From NCBI GenBank assembly GCA_001942415.1, contig MKJX01000201.1:1-44439 (forward strand): DNA of 44,439 nucleotides. The letters run 5' to 3'. How positions within the stretch are numbered: position 1 is the first letter of the stretch; each line of letters begins with the position of its first letter. Both the position numbers and the translations under genes were made by a program. Below are positions 16,717-27,157 of this stretch, piece by piece. The stretch comes from Pseudonocardia sp. CNS-139 (lineage in GTDB: Bacteria > Actinomycetota > Actinomycetes > Mycobacteriales > Pseudonocardiaceae). Below the pieces are notes generated by a model. The model was not told where the DNA came from, did not search any database, and was given only the letters and a program-made list of their open reading frames with translations.

Positions 16717-18556
16717 GCTACCTCGCCGCCCGCGCCTGCACTTCGCCGGGACCTACGCCGCCGACCCGTCGACCGTCAACAACAGCGCGCGCAACTACGA
16801 CCCCGACACCTTCGACCGGGCCACCGGGTGGGTGCCCGGCCCGGTCGGGCAGTGGAACCCGGACGGGCGCCACGCGTTCCGCCTCGAGAACGTGACGGTC
16901 CGCTCGGCCGTCGGGGAGAACGGGCCGGCCGCGGACCCGGTCGTCGGCCTGCGGCTGGCCACCCGCGGCCTCGTCCCGGCCAAGCTGGTCGACCTGGACA
17001 CCGACCAGCAGCTGGTGTCCGAGATCTTCGGGCTGGTCCTCGCGCTGGTGGACGCCGCCGGGCTGGTGCTCGTCGAGGGGGCGATGCGGCCGGCCGCGTT
17101 CACCGACATCTGGCGGCGCGGTCCGGTGGTCTCGGACGAGTCGGCGTCGGCCACCTACCAGTCGACGCTGGACGACGTGCGGTGGGGCGACGTGTCGTCG
17201 TCGCCGCTGCTGACCCGGCTCCGCGACGCGACGGGCGGCGGCCCGCTCTCGATCAAGTTCGACCTCGACGGCTACTCGATGCAGCGCACCGTGAACGGCG
17301 CGCCCAACCCGCGGTTCACGCGCGGCCGCATCGCCGGGACGCTCGGACCGGCCGCGGACGGCGAGCCGCGGCACACCGTCCTCGGGCGGCAGTTCGGCAG
17401 CGAGCAGCACCGCCCCGGGGCCGCGGCTCCGGGGTTCCGGCCGGACGGCGGCGTCAACTACTTCCCCGGCGTCGTCGACCCGGCGGCCCGGAAGGTCTGC
17501 CTCGACCTCGGCAACGCCCTCCCCGTCGCCACGGCGGGCGGGGCGCCGCAGGACCTGGGCGAGCTGGTGCTGGTCTGCCGCGCGGCCGACGGCACGGAGC
17601 ACGACATCGGCGCCGTCGGCTACCGGGCGCCCGGCTGGTACGAGACCACGGCCGGCGTCGTGGACCTCCCGCCGGACCGGGAGCTGAGCGACGACGAGCT
17701 GACCCAGGTGGCCGCGGGCCGGCTGGTGCTGGTCGCCCGGCCGGCCGGGCCGCAGCGGACGCTGAGCGAGGAGGCGCCGGACCACGTGCGCGCCGACACG
17801 TTCGTCGCCCGGCTCGACCCCGGTGACCAGTGGGTCGTGCGGCTGCACGTCACGCGCCGCGGCGAGCCGGTGGCCGGCGCCCGCGTGAACCTGGTGCTGC
17901 TGCGCCCGCCCGGGGCGCCGCAGTTCCCCGTGCACGGGCTGACGTTCCCCGCGTCCGTCACCACCGACCCCGGCGGTGTCGCCGAGGCGACGCTGACGGC
18001 CGCCGACCCGGGCGACCCGCGGTTCTTCTACACCACCTCGCCCAACCGGCGCGTGCACGTCGACGGGCAGGTCTACCGCGTCGGCTACGAGGTCGACGGG
18101 GCCGGCCAGCCGAACCCGTCGAGCTTCCTCAGCGTGCTGGTCTGGAACGCGTTCGTCCCCGACGACCCGCCGACGTGGCACGGGTCGATGCGCAGGCTGC
18201 TCGCGCAGTACGGCGACCTCTACCCGTGGATGACCCGGTTCGGGCCGCAGCTGGACATGGCGGAGTACGAGCACATCGCCGCGCAGCGCGAGGCCATCGT
18301 CGACGTGCTCGGCCGCGACGTCACCGACCCCCGGTACATGCCGGTGAGCCGGGACATGTCGGGGTCCCGGCGCAAGGCGGTGCTGACCTGGCTGACGAAC
18401 CTCGGCCCGGACGGCAGGCCGCTGCTCGGCGCACCGCCGGTGCCCGCGCCCCGGCCCCCCGCGCCGCCCGTCGCGGCCGCGCCCGAGGCGCTCGTCCCGG
18501 AGGAGGCCGGCGGCAAGACGGCGGCCGCGGCGCGGCTGCGGATCGCACCGCGGTGA
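16713..18556 (+). CDS. Large protein of unknown family coupled to the DyP peroxidase
   Basis: A protein of about 614 residues that I cannot assign. One C is missing near 16735, restoring MSYLAARALHFAGTYAADPS and so on. It has no signal peptide or membrane segment. The middle is predicted beta-rich, and residues about 360-450 (QWVVRLHVTRRGEPVAGARV, then TTDPGGVAEATLTAADPGD) look like an Ig/transthyretin-like carboxypeptidase-regulatory fold. The following helical part (MRRLLAQYGDLYPWMTRFG, ISRDMSGSRRK-like) ends in a Pro/Ala-rich tail. It overlaps the peroxidase gene by four bases, so stoichiometric synthesis and a physical complex are likely. It could be a scaffold or substrate-presenting protein for the peroxidase or the ferritin-like enzyme; this is speculation. 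Confidence 0.7.
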
Positions 18557-18563
18557 CGGTCGC

Positions 18564-19154
18564 TCAGGTGACCGGCAGGAGACCGGCCCGCTGCGCGTGC
18601 AGCACGGCGGAGAGCCGGTCGGTGACGCCGAGCTTCGCGTAGGTGCGTTCGAGGTGCTTGTGCACCGTGCGCTCGGAGATCGCCAGCTTCCGGCCGATCG
18701 AGCCGGCCGTGCGCCCCTCGGCCATGAGGGCCAGCACGGCCAGCTCGCGTGGCGTGAGCGGCTCGTGGTCCGCGGACGGCGCCCGGCTGCGCACGTCCCG
18801 GTCGAGCGCCCCGAGCAGGCGGCACAGGTGCCGGCCGAGCTCCTGGTCGCGGTCGGTGAACGCCTCGCGGCGCCCGACCACGAACGCCCGGCTCGCCCGC
18901 GGCGCCGCCTGCACCGGCAGCCGCAGCCGGTCCCCGCCCCAGCGGACGGCGACCCGCTCGGCGGGCCACGGCCCCTCCACGACGTGCGCCCGCGGCGTCC
19001 AGACGTGGAACGTGCACCACTGCGCCCCGAACGTGCGCACCAGCCGCAGCCCGATCCGCTCGGCGGGCCACCGGGCCGGTGGCTGCGCCACCAGGTCCGT
19101 CGCGAGGTCGAGCCAGTCGAGCCGGTCGGGATCGGGCGAGGCCGCACCCACCAT
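18564..19154 (-). CDS. LuxR-type transcriptional regulator without receiver domain
   Basis: The 196-residue protein ends in a LuxR-type helix-turn-helix (LTPRELAVLALMAEGRT, SIGRKLAISERTVHKHLER, YAKLGVTDRLSAVLHA; about residues 128-190). The N-terminal 115 residues show no phosphoacceptor Asp pattern or known sensor motif that I recognise, apart from a possible GAF-like beta/alpha pattern. GAGGAGG lies before the ATG at 19154 and decides that start over upstream in-frame codons. It is convergent with the DyP operon and may regulate the peroxidase or ferritin-like genes; evidence is position only. The frame is intact. Confidence 0.82.
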   Translation of the reverse strand: MVGAASPDPDRLDWLDLATDLVAQPPARWPAERIGLRLVRTFGAQWCTFHVWTPRAHVVEGPWPAERVAVRWGGDRLRLPVQAAPRASRAFVVGRREAFTDRDQELGRHLCRLLGALDRDVRSRAPSADHEPLTPRELAVLALMAEGRTAGSIGRKLAISERTVHKHLERTYAKLGVTDRLSAVLHAQRAGLLPVT

Positions 19155-19293
19155 GTCTCGCCTCCTCGGAGGAAGGTGCTGCCTGCGAGGAGCGAGCGGG
19201 CCGCGGTCTGAGACACCGCACGGCGACTTCACCCGATCGCCACCCTGTCGCCGAGCCCGCCCCCTCGGTCACGGCAGCAATTTCGACGGCTCG

Positions 19294-19299
19294 TAGAAT
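19294..19299 (+). promoter_or_regulatory. -10 element TAGAAT before the small membrane gene
   Basis: TAGAAT ends six bases before the ATG at 19306, with no Shine-Dalgarno between, consistent with a leaderless transcript. Confidence 0.5.
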
Positions 19300-19305
19300 G
19301 TCGGG

Positions 19306-19676
19306 ATGATCCGGTTCACGTCCGTGCTCGGTGCGGTGCTCGTCGTCCTGGGCGTCGGCGCCTACGTCCTCACCTCCGCCGTGAGCGTCACCGCGCTCAT
19401 CCCCGCCTTCGTCGGCGCGGCCCTGCTGCTGTGCGCCGCGCTCGGCCGCGCCCGGCCCGCCGCCGGTGGGCACTGGTCGGCGCGGCGGCCGTCGCGCTGG
19501 TGGCGGCGCTCGGCTCGCTGATGAACGTCGTGCGGATCGGCGAGGTGTTCGCCGGCACGGCCCAGCGGCCGTCCGCGGTGATCGTCAGCACGGTGCTGTT
19601 CGTGCTGCTGGTCGCTTACCTCGTGGTGGCCGGGCGCGCAATTCTGGCCGGTCGAAACCGCTCGAATGTGAGCTGA
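19306..19676 (+). CDS. Small membrane protein, four helices (one frame break)
   Basis: About 123 residues with four hydrophobic helices: SVLGAVLVVLGVGAYVLTSA, TALIPAFVGAALLLCAALG, WALVGAAAVALVAALGSLMN and VIVSTVLFVLLVAYLVVAGR. One base is missing near 19465 between RPAA and RWALVG. It resembles the small four-helix membrane proteins common and uncharacterised in actinobacteria. It lies upstream of the aminotransferase/synthetase pair but 361 bases away, so a joint transcript is doubtful. Confidence 0.72.
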
Positions 19677-20037
19677 CCGGCCGGTCTTTCGGAAATAGAT
19701 TCCCGGCAGCCGGACGGCCCGTCCGGGCGGATACCGGGCGGCCGTCGCGCACGCCGCCGGCGGATCGGCCGGCCGTTTCCACGCGGTCCCGGACGCCCCT
19801 GACGCGGGCCCGCCGGGCCCTCGAACTCGGACGACCCGTCGCGGAACGCCCGAAGATCGTCGATCATCGTGCTTTTCGCGGTTTCCGCATGATCCTTTTC
19901 GGGCCGATTCCCGAGATCACCCAACGTGATTGGCGGGTCACCCGAACGATCCATTCTGATTGCCTCCCGCCCGGCCCGGGGTACGCATCGACTGTGATCG
20001 CCGCTGGGGCTGCGCAGGTCGCTTCCGAGGAGGAAGC
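19677..20037. promoter_or_regulatory. Long gene-less leader before the aminotransferase operon
   Basis: I see no believable gene in these 361 bases, and they are visibly richer in A and T than the flanks, especially 19850-19970. Features: an inverted repeat GATCAT (19863-19868 region) with ATGATC (about 19890), and a possible promoter TTGCCT-N16-TACGCA around 19958-19986. A strong GAGGAGGA ends three bases before the GTG at 20038. The length suggests regulated transcription or a structured leader. Confidence 0.35.
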
Positions 20038-21447
20038 GTGACCTCTATTGCGCTCGAAGAAGACCTTTCGACATGGCAGGCAAGGGTGCTCGGGGATCTT
20101 CCCGGCCCGCGTTCCGCCGAGTTCCTGGCCCGCCAGGACCGGCGCGAGTCGACGCCCGCGTGTACGGCCGGCACTTCCCGATCGCGGTGGAGGAGGCCCG
20201 CGGCAGCTTCCTGCGCGACGTCGACGGCAACGTCTTCATCGACTTCCTGACCGGCGCGGGCGTGCTGTCGCTCGGCCACAGCCACGCGGAGCTGGTGGCG
20301 GTGGCGGCCGAGCAGCTGGGCCGGTTCAGCCACGGCCTGGACCTGCCGTCCCCGGCGAAGGACGCGTTCGTCGAGGCGCAGCTGTCGATGCTCCCGGCGC
20401 ACATGGCCGAGCGGACGAAGGTCCACTTCTGCGGCCCGACCGGGGCGAACGCCGTCGACGCGGCGATCAAGCTCTGCAAGACGGCCACCGGCCGGTCCGA
20501 CGTGGTGTCGTTCCAGGGCGGGTTCCACGGCACCACCCACGCCGGCATGGCCCTCAGCGGCCCGGTCTCCTCGAGGCCCTGGTCGGCAACGGGGTGCCCG
20601 GCGTGCACTTCTTCCCGTACTCGCACTGCGCCGACTGCCCGCTCGGGCTCACCCGCAGCACCTGCACGACCAACTGCGTCGCGTATCTGGAGCGCGCCCT
20701 GCGCGACCCGAACGGGGGAATCCCGCGCCCGGCGGCCGTGCTCATGGAGCTGGTGCAGGGCGAGGGCGGGGTGATCCCGGCCGACCGCGACTTCGTGCGG
20801 CGGGTCCGCGCGCTGACCCGCGAGCTGGACGTCCCGCTCGTCGTCGACGAGGTGCAGACCGGCTGCGGGCGCACCGGCACGTGGTTCGCGTTCGAGCAGT
20901 ACGACATCGAGCCGGACGTCGTCGTCGCGTCGAAGGCGCTCTCCGGGATCGGCCAGCCGGTCGCGCTGATCATGTACGACGAGCGGCTCGACGTGTGGGC
21001 GCCGGGCGCGCACACCGGCACGTTCCGCGGCAACCAGGTGGCGTTCGCGGCCGGCGCCCGCGCGGTGGAGATCGTGCGGCGCGACGGCGTCCTGGCCAAC
21101 GTGGCGGCCCGCGGCGTGCAGATCGGGCAGCGGCTCGCCGGGCTGCGCGGCCACCCGTGGGTGCGCGACGTGCGCGGGACGGGCCTCATGTGGGGCGTCG
21201 AGCTGGCCGACCCCGGCACCGGCGCCGCGCCGGCCGGTTCGCCGAACGCGTGCAGGCCCGGGCGCTGCGCAACGGGCTGATCGTGGAGCTCGGCGGCCGC
21301 GACGACGCCGTGGTGCGGATGCTGCCGCCGCTCAACGTCACGGCCGACGTCGTCGACACGGCCTGCACGATCCTCTGCGACGCGGTCGACGCCTGCGCCG
21401 ACGAGGCCGCCGAGCGCACCCACGCCGTGCTGTCGGGCCGGGCCTGA
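20038..21447 (+). CDS. Class III aminotransferase, diaminobutyrate type (three frame breaks)
   Basis: About 470 residues of a pyridoxal-phosphate fold-type I enzyme. It has GPTGANAVDAAIKLCKTATG, GGFHGTTHAGMALSG, VDEVQTGCGRTG and the PLP lysine in VVVASKALSG (about residue 300). A cysteine-bearing insert (HCADCPLGLTRSTCTTNC) is typical of diaminobutyrate-2-oxoglutarate transaminases, which make L-2,4-diaminobutyrate from aspartate semialdehyde with glutamate. Bases are missing near 20150 (an A; repaired SNARVYGRH), 20573 and 21235. The GTG at 20038 has a strong Shine-Dalgarno. The synthetase gene follows after 16 bases, so the amine product is probably its monomer. Ornithine- or other diamine-acid use is possible. 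Confidence 0.85.
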
Positions 21448-21463
21448 GACCGCGGGGAACCCG

Positions 21464-24400
21464 GTGAGTCCCCCGCCGTTCGACGGGCGCGCGGTTGTCG
21501 CCGTGCCCGCGACCCTCCCGGCCACCATCCCGACGCCCCGCGCGACCGTCGACCCGGTCGCGACGGACCCGATCGGCACGGACCTGGTGCTCGTCGACCG
21601 GACCCGCCGCCAGGACCTGCGGTGGCGGCCGGGCGAGCGCCTCGAGCACGTCTTCGAGGCGCAGTGCACCCAGCGGCCCGGCGGGCTCTGCGTCGACACG
21701 CCCGGGCGGGCGCTCTCCTACGGGGAGGTGGACGCGCGCGCCAACCGGCTCGCGCGCCACCTGCTGCGGCGCGGCATCGGCAGCGGGCACCGGGTGGCGC
21801 TGCTCTTCGACGACGCCGTCGAGGCGTACGTCGCCCTGCTCGCGGCGCTCAAGGCGGGCGCGGCGTACGTGCCGCTGGACCCGGCGTTCCCGGCCGACCG
21901 CGTCGCGTACATCGTGGGCGACTCGGCCGCGAGCGCCGTGCTCTCGACGTCACGGCTCGCCGTCTCCGCCGGGAGCACGCCGGTGCTCGCGCTCGACGCG
22001 CTGGCCGCCGACATCGGCCGGGAGGACCCGGCCCCGGTCCGCGACGACGAGCGCGGCCCGCTCCTCGACGACCTCGCCTACGTGATCTACACGTCCGGCT
22101 CGACGGGCAACCCGAAGGGCGTGGCGGTCGACCACGCGAGCATCGTCAACTTCGTCCGCGTCGCCGCCGAGGTCTACGGGCTGCGCCCGGACGACCGGAT
22201 GTACCAGGGCCTGACCGTCGCGTTCGACTTCTCGTTCGAGGAGATCTGGCTGTCGTGGGCGGTGGGGGCCACGCTCGTGCCCAAGCCCGCGGGCGCAGGC
22301 GGCCTGCTCGGCGCCGACCTGCACGCGTTCCTCACCGAGCGCCGGGTCACGGCGATGGCGTGCGTCCCCACGCTGCTCGCCACGATCGAGGACGACCTGC
22401 CCGACCTGCGGTTCCTGCTGGTCTCCGGCGAGGCGTGCCCGGAGAACCTGATCACCCGCTGGTACCGGCGCGACCGGCGGTTCCTCAACGTCTACGGCCC
22501 GACCGAGGCCACCGTCACCGCGACGTGGACCGAGGTGCACCCGGGCGACCGGTGACCATCGGCGTGCCGCTGCCGACGTACGCGACCGTCGTGCTCGACC
22601 CTGACGACCCGGGCCGCGCGCTGCCGCCGGGCGAGATCGGCGAGATCGGCATCGCGGGGATCGGGCTCGCCCGCGGCTACGTCAACCGCGACGACCTCAC
22701 CGAGCGCGCGTTCGTCCGCGACTTCCTCGCCGTGCCGGGCAACGTCTCCGGGCGGCTCTACCGCACCGGCGACCTCGGGCGGGTCACCCCGGACGGCGAG
22801 ATCGAGTACCTCGGCCGCATCGACCTGCAGGTCAAGATCCGCGGCTACCGCGTGGAGCTGACCGAGATCGAGTCGGTGATCCTGCAGTTCCCGGGCGTCG
22901 CCGCGGCGGTCGTCGACACGTACGAGCCGGTGGCCGGGTGCGTCGAGCTGGTCGGCTACTACAGCCTGCGCAGCGACGCCGCGGCGTTCGACGAGCGCGC
23001 GCTGCTGACCCACCTGCGCCAGCGCGTCCCCTCGTACATGGTGCCCGCGTTCCTGGAGCACCTCGCCGCCATCCCGCTGACGACCAGCGCGAAGGCCGAC
23101 CGGAAGAACCTCCCGCCCCCGACCGCGCGCCGCGCCGTCGACGAGGCCGCGCACGTCGAGCCGGGCACCGAGACCGAGCGCGTGCTCGCCGGCCTGCTGG
23201 CGGCCACGCTGGGCGTCGAGCGGGTCTCCGCCACCGCGCACCTCTTCGACGACATGGGCGCGAACTCGCTGCTCCTCTCGCAGTTGCGGCCCGGGTGCGA
23301 AGGAGAGCCGGCTCCCGGTGCCGTCGATGAAGCAGATCTACCTCAACCCGACGGTCGCCGGGCTCGCCGCGGCGCTCGGCGAGGCCGGCGGGGCGGGCCC
23401 GGCGGAGCAGCCGGTGGCCGCGCCCCCGCTGACCCGCGCGAGCACGGCGCGCCACCTGCTGTGCGGGACGGCGCAGGTGCTGCTCTTCCTCGCGTCGCTC
23501 TGCGGGGCGGCCGCGGTCCTGCTGCCGGTGCTGTTCTGGGTGCTGGACGCGCCCGACGTCTGGGGCACGTGGCAGCGGGCGGCGGCGCTGAGCGGCGGCG
23601 GGTTCGTGGTGTTCACGGCGCTGCCGATCGTGCTCAAGTGGCTGCTGGTCGGGCGCTGGACGGAGCGCGAGTTCCCGCTGTGGGGCATCGAGTACCTGCG
23701 GATGTGGCTGGTGCGGTCGTTCATGCGGACGAGCCCCGCCGCGGCGTTCGTCGGCACCCCGATCTACAACATCTACCTGCGGGCGCTCGGGGCGAAGATC
23801 GGGCCCCGTGCGGTGATCCTGTCGCTGAGCGTGCCGGTGGCGACCGACCTGATCAGGGTGGGCGCGGACACCGTCATCCGCAAGGACGCGCACATCACCG
23901 GGTACCGGGCCGAGGCCGGGCGCGTCCGGATCGGGCCGGTGACCATCGGCGCGAACGCGGTGGTCGCCGAGCAGACGGTGCTCGACATCGACACCGTGCT
24001 CGGCGACGGCGCGCAGCTCGGCCACGCGTCGGGGCTGGGCCCGGGGCAGGTCGTGCCGGACGGCGAGAGCTGGTACGGCACGCCGGCCCGGCGCGGGGAC
24101 GAGGACCACCGGTTCGACTCGCCGGTGCCGTGCGGCCCGACGCGCCGGTTCCTCTACTGCGTGTGGCGGCTGTTCAGCGCCCTCGTGCTGCTCGCGCCCG
24201 CGGCGCTGACGGTGCCGGTGACGCTCTGGGAGTGGCTGTGGCCGACCGGGGCGGTGCCCACCCTCACCGGCGCGCTGCGCGACGGCAACGGCACGGTCTA
24301 CCTGCTGGTGCTCGGCTGGTCGGCGGCGATGCTCGCCATCGGCCTGTGCACCGGGCTGGTCGTGGTGGTGGTGCTGACGCGGCTGCTGCGCCCGCTGGTG

Positions 24401-25581
24401 CGCGCGGACGTCGACTACCCGCTCTACGGCTTCCGGTTCGGCGCACACCGGCTGCTGGTGCGGCTGTCGAACCTGCCCGGCTACACGTTCCTGTTCGGCG
24501 ACAGCTCCGCGATCCCGCACTACCTGCGGGCGATCGGCTACCGCTTCACGCTGCCGCGGATCCAGAGCGGCTCGAACTTCGGCGTCGAGGTGAAGCACGA
24601 GTCGCCCAGCCTGACCCGGATCGGCACCGGCGCATGGTGTCCGACGGGCTGTCGGCGATGAACGCCGACTACTCCAACAACGCGTTCCGACTGCGCCGGG
24701 TCGAACTGGGCGACCGCTCCTTCCTCGGCAACAACATCGCGTTCCCGCCGGACGCGCGGGCGGGCGAGAACTGCCTGCTCGCGACGAAGGTCCGGGTGCC
24801 GATCGGCGGTCCGGTGCGCCGCGACGTCGGGCTGCTCGGCTCGCCCGCGTTCGAGATCCCCCGGTCCGTCCGGCGCGACCGCGCGTTTCCCGAGCTGGAG
24901 GAGCCCGGCTTGCGGAGCAGGCGGCTGCACGCGAAGAACCGGCACAACACGGTGACCGCCCTGATCTTCCTCGCCACCGGCCTGGTCGACGGCTACGTCG
25001 GCGCCCTCATCCTGGCGTTCGCGTTCGAGCTGTACCCGACGATCGGGTCGATGGTGATCGCCGTGGCGGGCCTCGCCGCGCTCCTCTTCGGGATCGGGTT
25101 CCAGATCTTCCTCGAACGCGCCGTCACCGGCTTCCGGGCGCTGCGCCCCCGCTTCTGCCCGATCCTCGACCTCACGTTCTGGCGCCACGAGCGGTTCTGG
25201 AAGCTCTCCCGCGGCGGGTACCTGGCGCTGTTCAACGGCACCCCGATGAAGAGCCTGCTGTGGCGCGCGCTCGGCGTCCACATCGGGCGGCGGGTGTTCG
25301 ACGACGGCTGCGCGATGCCGGAGAAGACGCTGGTCACGATCGGCGACGACGTCACCCTGAACGCCGGCTGCACGATCCAGGCGCACTCGCTGGAGGACGG
25401 CGTCTTCAAGTCCGACCACATCGTCGTCGGCGCGGGCGTGACGGTGGCGCCGTTCGCGTTCGTGCACTACGGCGTCGCGGTCGGGGACGGGACGGTCGTC
25501 GACACCGACGCGTTCCTGATGAAGGGCACCGAGACGGCCGCCCGTTCGGTGTGGAGCGGGAACCCGGCGACGGAGAGGTGA
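21464..25581 (+). CDS. Pls/PosA-family NRPS-like poly(amino acid) synthetase (four frame breaks)
   Basis: About 1373 residues with the epsilon-poly-lysine-synthetase plan. An adenylation domain (about 65-560) has YVIYTSGSTGNPKGVAV, AFDFSFEEIWLSW, NVYGPTEATVTATW, YRTGDL and TSAKADRKNL. A carrier domain has DDMGANSLLLSQL, the serine near 601 carrying phosphopantetheine. Six membrane segments follow in three pairs (starting near 665, 895 and 1160), separated by three soluble parts with hexapeptide/left-handed-helix repeats, such as IGPRAVILSLSVPVA and IGDDVTLNAGCTIQAHSL. Bases are missing near 22550, 23284, 23305 and 24633. There is no condensation or thioesterase domain; in Pls the C-terminal soluble parts do the iterative coupling. 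Monomer identity is inferred from the aminotransferase upstream. Confidence 0.9.
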
Positions 25582-25587
25582 GGGCGG

Positions 25588-26141
25588 TCAGCCCGCGGGC
25601 TCGGGCGGCACCCAGGTCGTGAGGTCGCGCCAGGTCAGCCGCCGCGCGGCCATCGGCGCCGGGCCGGTGGGCGCCGGGTGCCCGAGGCAGACGACCAGCT
25701 CCGGCACCCACCCCTCGGGCAGCCGCAGCACAACCGCCACCGCGGCCCGGCTGAACGACGTGACCGGCCCGGCGCCGAGCCCGATCGCGTGCGCGGCGAG
25801 CAGGAGGGTGGCCGCGGCGGTGCGACGTCGACGTGCAGGCCGGGCGCGTCCGGCGGGAAGCCGTAGGCGGCGGCGCGGGGGCGGTCGGTGCAGATCGCGA
25901 CCACAGCCGCCGGGCGCTGGACCATCCCCGGCGACACCATGCGCAGGACGCGCAGCGTGGCCGGGTCGTCGGTGGCGACGAACCGCTGGAGGTGCCGGTT
26001 GCCGGCGGTCGGGGCCCAGCGGGCGGCGTCGAGCACCGCCTCCAGGTCCGCGCGGGCGACCGGCTCAGCGGTCATCGCCCGCACCACCCGGCGGCTGCGG
26101 ATCGCCGCGAGCACCGCGGCGCCCCGCTCGTCGGCGGTCAC
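25588..26141 (-). CDS. Nitroreductase-family flavoprotein (one frame break)
   Basis: About 184 residues with the FMN-binding start of the family (IRSRRVVRAMTAEPVARADL) and AARWAPTAGNRHLQRFV. One base is missing near 25822, after which the frame reads TAATLLLAAHAIGLGAGPVT and ends in RLTWRDLTTWVPPEPAG. The GTG at 26141 overlaps the stop of the DUF6092-like gene (GTGA), so the two are coupled. It is the last gene of a leftward operon with an imine-reductase-like dehydrogenase and a methyltransferase. Such proteins reduce nitro, quinone or enone groups with NAD(P)H, or oxidise flavin-bound substrates in peptide-like pathways. It is convergent with the synthetase gene, six bases apart. Confidence 0.85.
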
Positions 26142-26464
26142 TGCGCGGCCCGGTCGCCGAAGTGCGCGGTGAGGTGGGCGGCGAGCGCGCGGCAGAGGTC
26201 GTCGAGCCGGGCCACGTACTGCTCGCGGCCCTCGCGCGGCACGGCCAGCTCGGGCACCGCGTCCAGCGGGCCCGCCGCGAACGCCGCCGTCCCCGCCGAG
26301 GCGCGCGGCGCGATGGCCGCGCCCAGCCGCCGGGCCGCGGTGAGCAGCCGCAGCGGGCCGTACTCGGCGGCCTCGTCCACCTGCGTGCGCGCCGCGGTGA
26401 CGAGGTAGGCGAGCAGTTCGAGCGCCGTGTCCTCGTCGAGCACCAGCGTGTTGGCGTCGGTCAT
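26138..26464 (-). CDS. DUF6092-like small protein
   Basis: A 108-residue soluble, mostly helical protein (LDEDTALELLAYLVTAARTQ, then YGPLRLLTAARRLGAAI, and ARLDDLCRALAAHL). It matches what I recall of the actinobacterial DUF6092 family, often beside nitroreductase-like genes; that assignment is from memory. GGAGGAGG lies before the ATG. Its stop overlaps the nitroreductase start by four bases, pointing to a partner or accessory role for that flavoprotein. The frame is intact. Confidence 0.72.
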   Translation of the reverse strand: MTDANTLVLDEDTALELLAYLVTAARTQVDEAAEYGPLRLLTAARRLGAAIAPRASAGTAAFAAGPLDAVPELAVPREGREQYVARLDDLCRALAAHLTAHFGDRAAQ

Positions 26465-26499
26465 CGGGCCTCCTCCGGTCCTGCCGGCGGGTACCCGCG

Positions 26500-27130
26500 T
26501 CAGCCCGGGACGCGCGCGGTGGCGAGCAGGTGCGGGGAGTCGGCGTCGCCGCGTCCGGGAACCGGAACCGCTCGACCCGCTCGGGCACGAACCCGGCCCG
26601 CTCGACGGCCGCGGCGGTGTCCCGGCCGAGGTGGCAGCCGCCGACGAGGTGCGGCCAGACCGTGGCGTCCAGCCAGCGCTGCACCCGGGCCAGCCCCGGC
26701 TGCCCCTCGGCCCGCACGTGCTCCAGCAGCCGCACCTGCCCGCCCGGCCGCAGCACCCGCCGCGCCTCCGCCAGCGCGGCCGCCGGGTCCGGCACCGAGC
26801 ACAGCACCAGGCAGAAGACGACGGCGTCGGCGTCCCCGTCGGGGACCGGGAGTCGGTCCGCGACGCCGTCGACCACCTCGACCGGCACCGGCGCCCGGGC
26901 CGCGGCCGCGCGGGCGCCTCCCGCAGCCGCGGCTCCGGCTCGACGGCGAGCACCCGCGCGACCGCCGGCGGGTAGTGCGGGAAGTTGCCGCCCGGGCCCG
27001 CGCCGACCTCGACGACCCGGCCGGTCAGCCCGGCCAGCAGCCGCCGCCGGTGCGCGACGAGCCCGCGTTCGTCCATCACCCGCGCCATCCGCGGGTAGAG
27101 CCGCGCGAACAGCGGATGCCGTACCTGCAC
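26500..27130 (-). CDS. Class I SAM-dependent methyltransferase (two frame breaks)
   Basis: About 210 residues. The SAM-binding motif I is VVEVGAGPGGNFPHYP (about residues 38-53), followed by the acidic VLAVEPEPRLREA. Later motifs are DADAVVFCLVLCSVPDPAAAL and EARRVLRPGGQVRLLEHVRAEG. This is the small UbiE/phosphatidylethanolamine-methyltransferase-like group often annotated as methyltransferase type 11. Bases are missing near 26919 and 26552; the C-terminus then reads DADSPHLLATARVPG. It lies in an operon between the imine-reductase-like gene (27 bases upstream) and the DUF6092-like gene. The acceptor substrate is unknown. Confidence 0.85.
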
Positions 27131-27157
27131 GGCACCAGTGAACCCCAGGCCCGGACC

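Noticed and set aside
19616..19954. A 112-codon leftward open frame before the aminotransferase operon
   Set aside because: It overlaps the end of the membrane-protein gene, has no good ribosome site and is rich in Arg/Pro/Gly with no recognisable motif.
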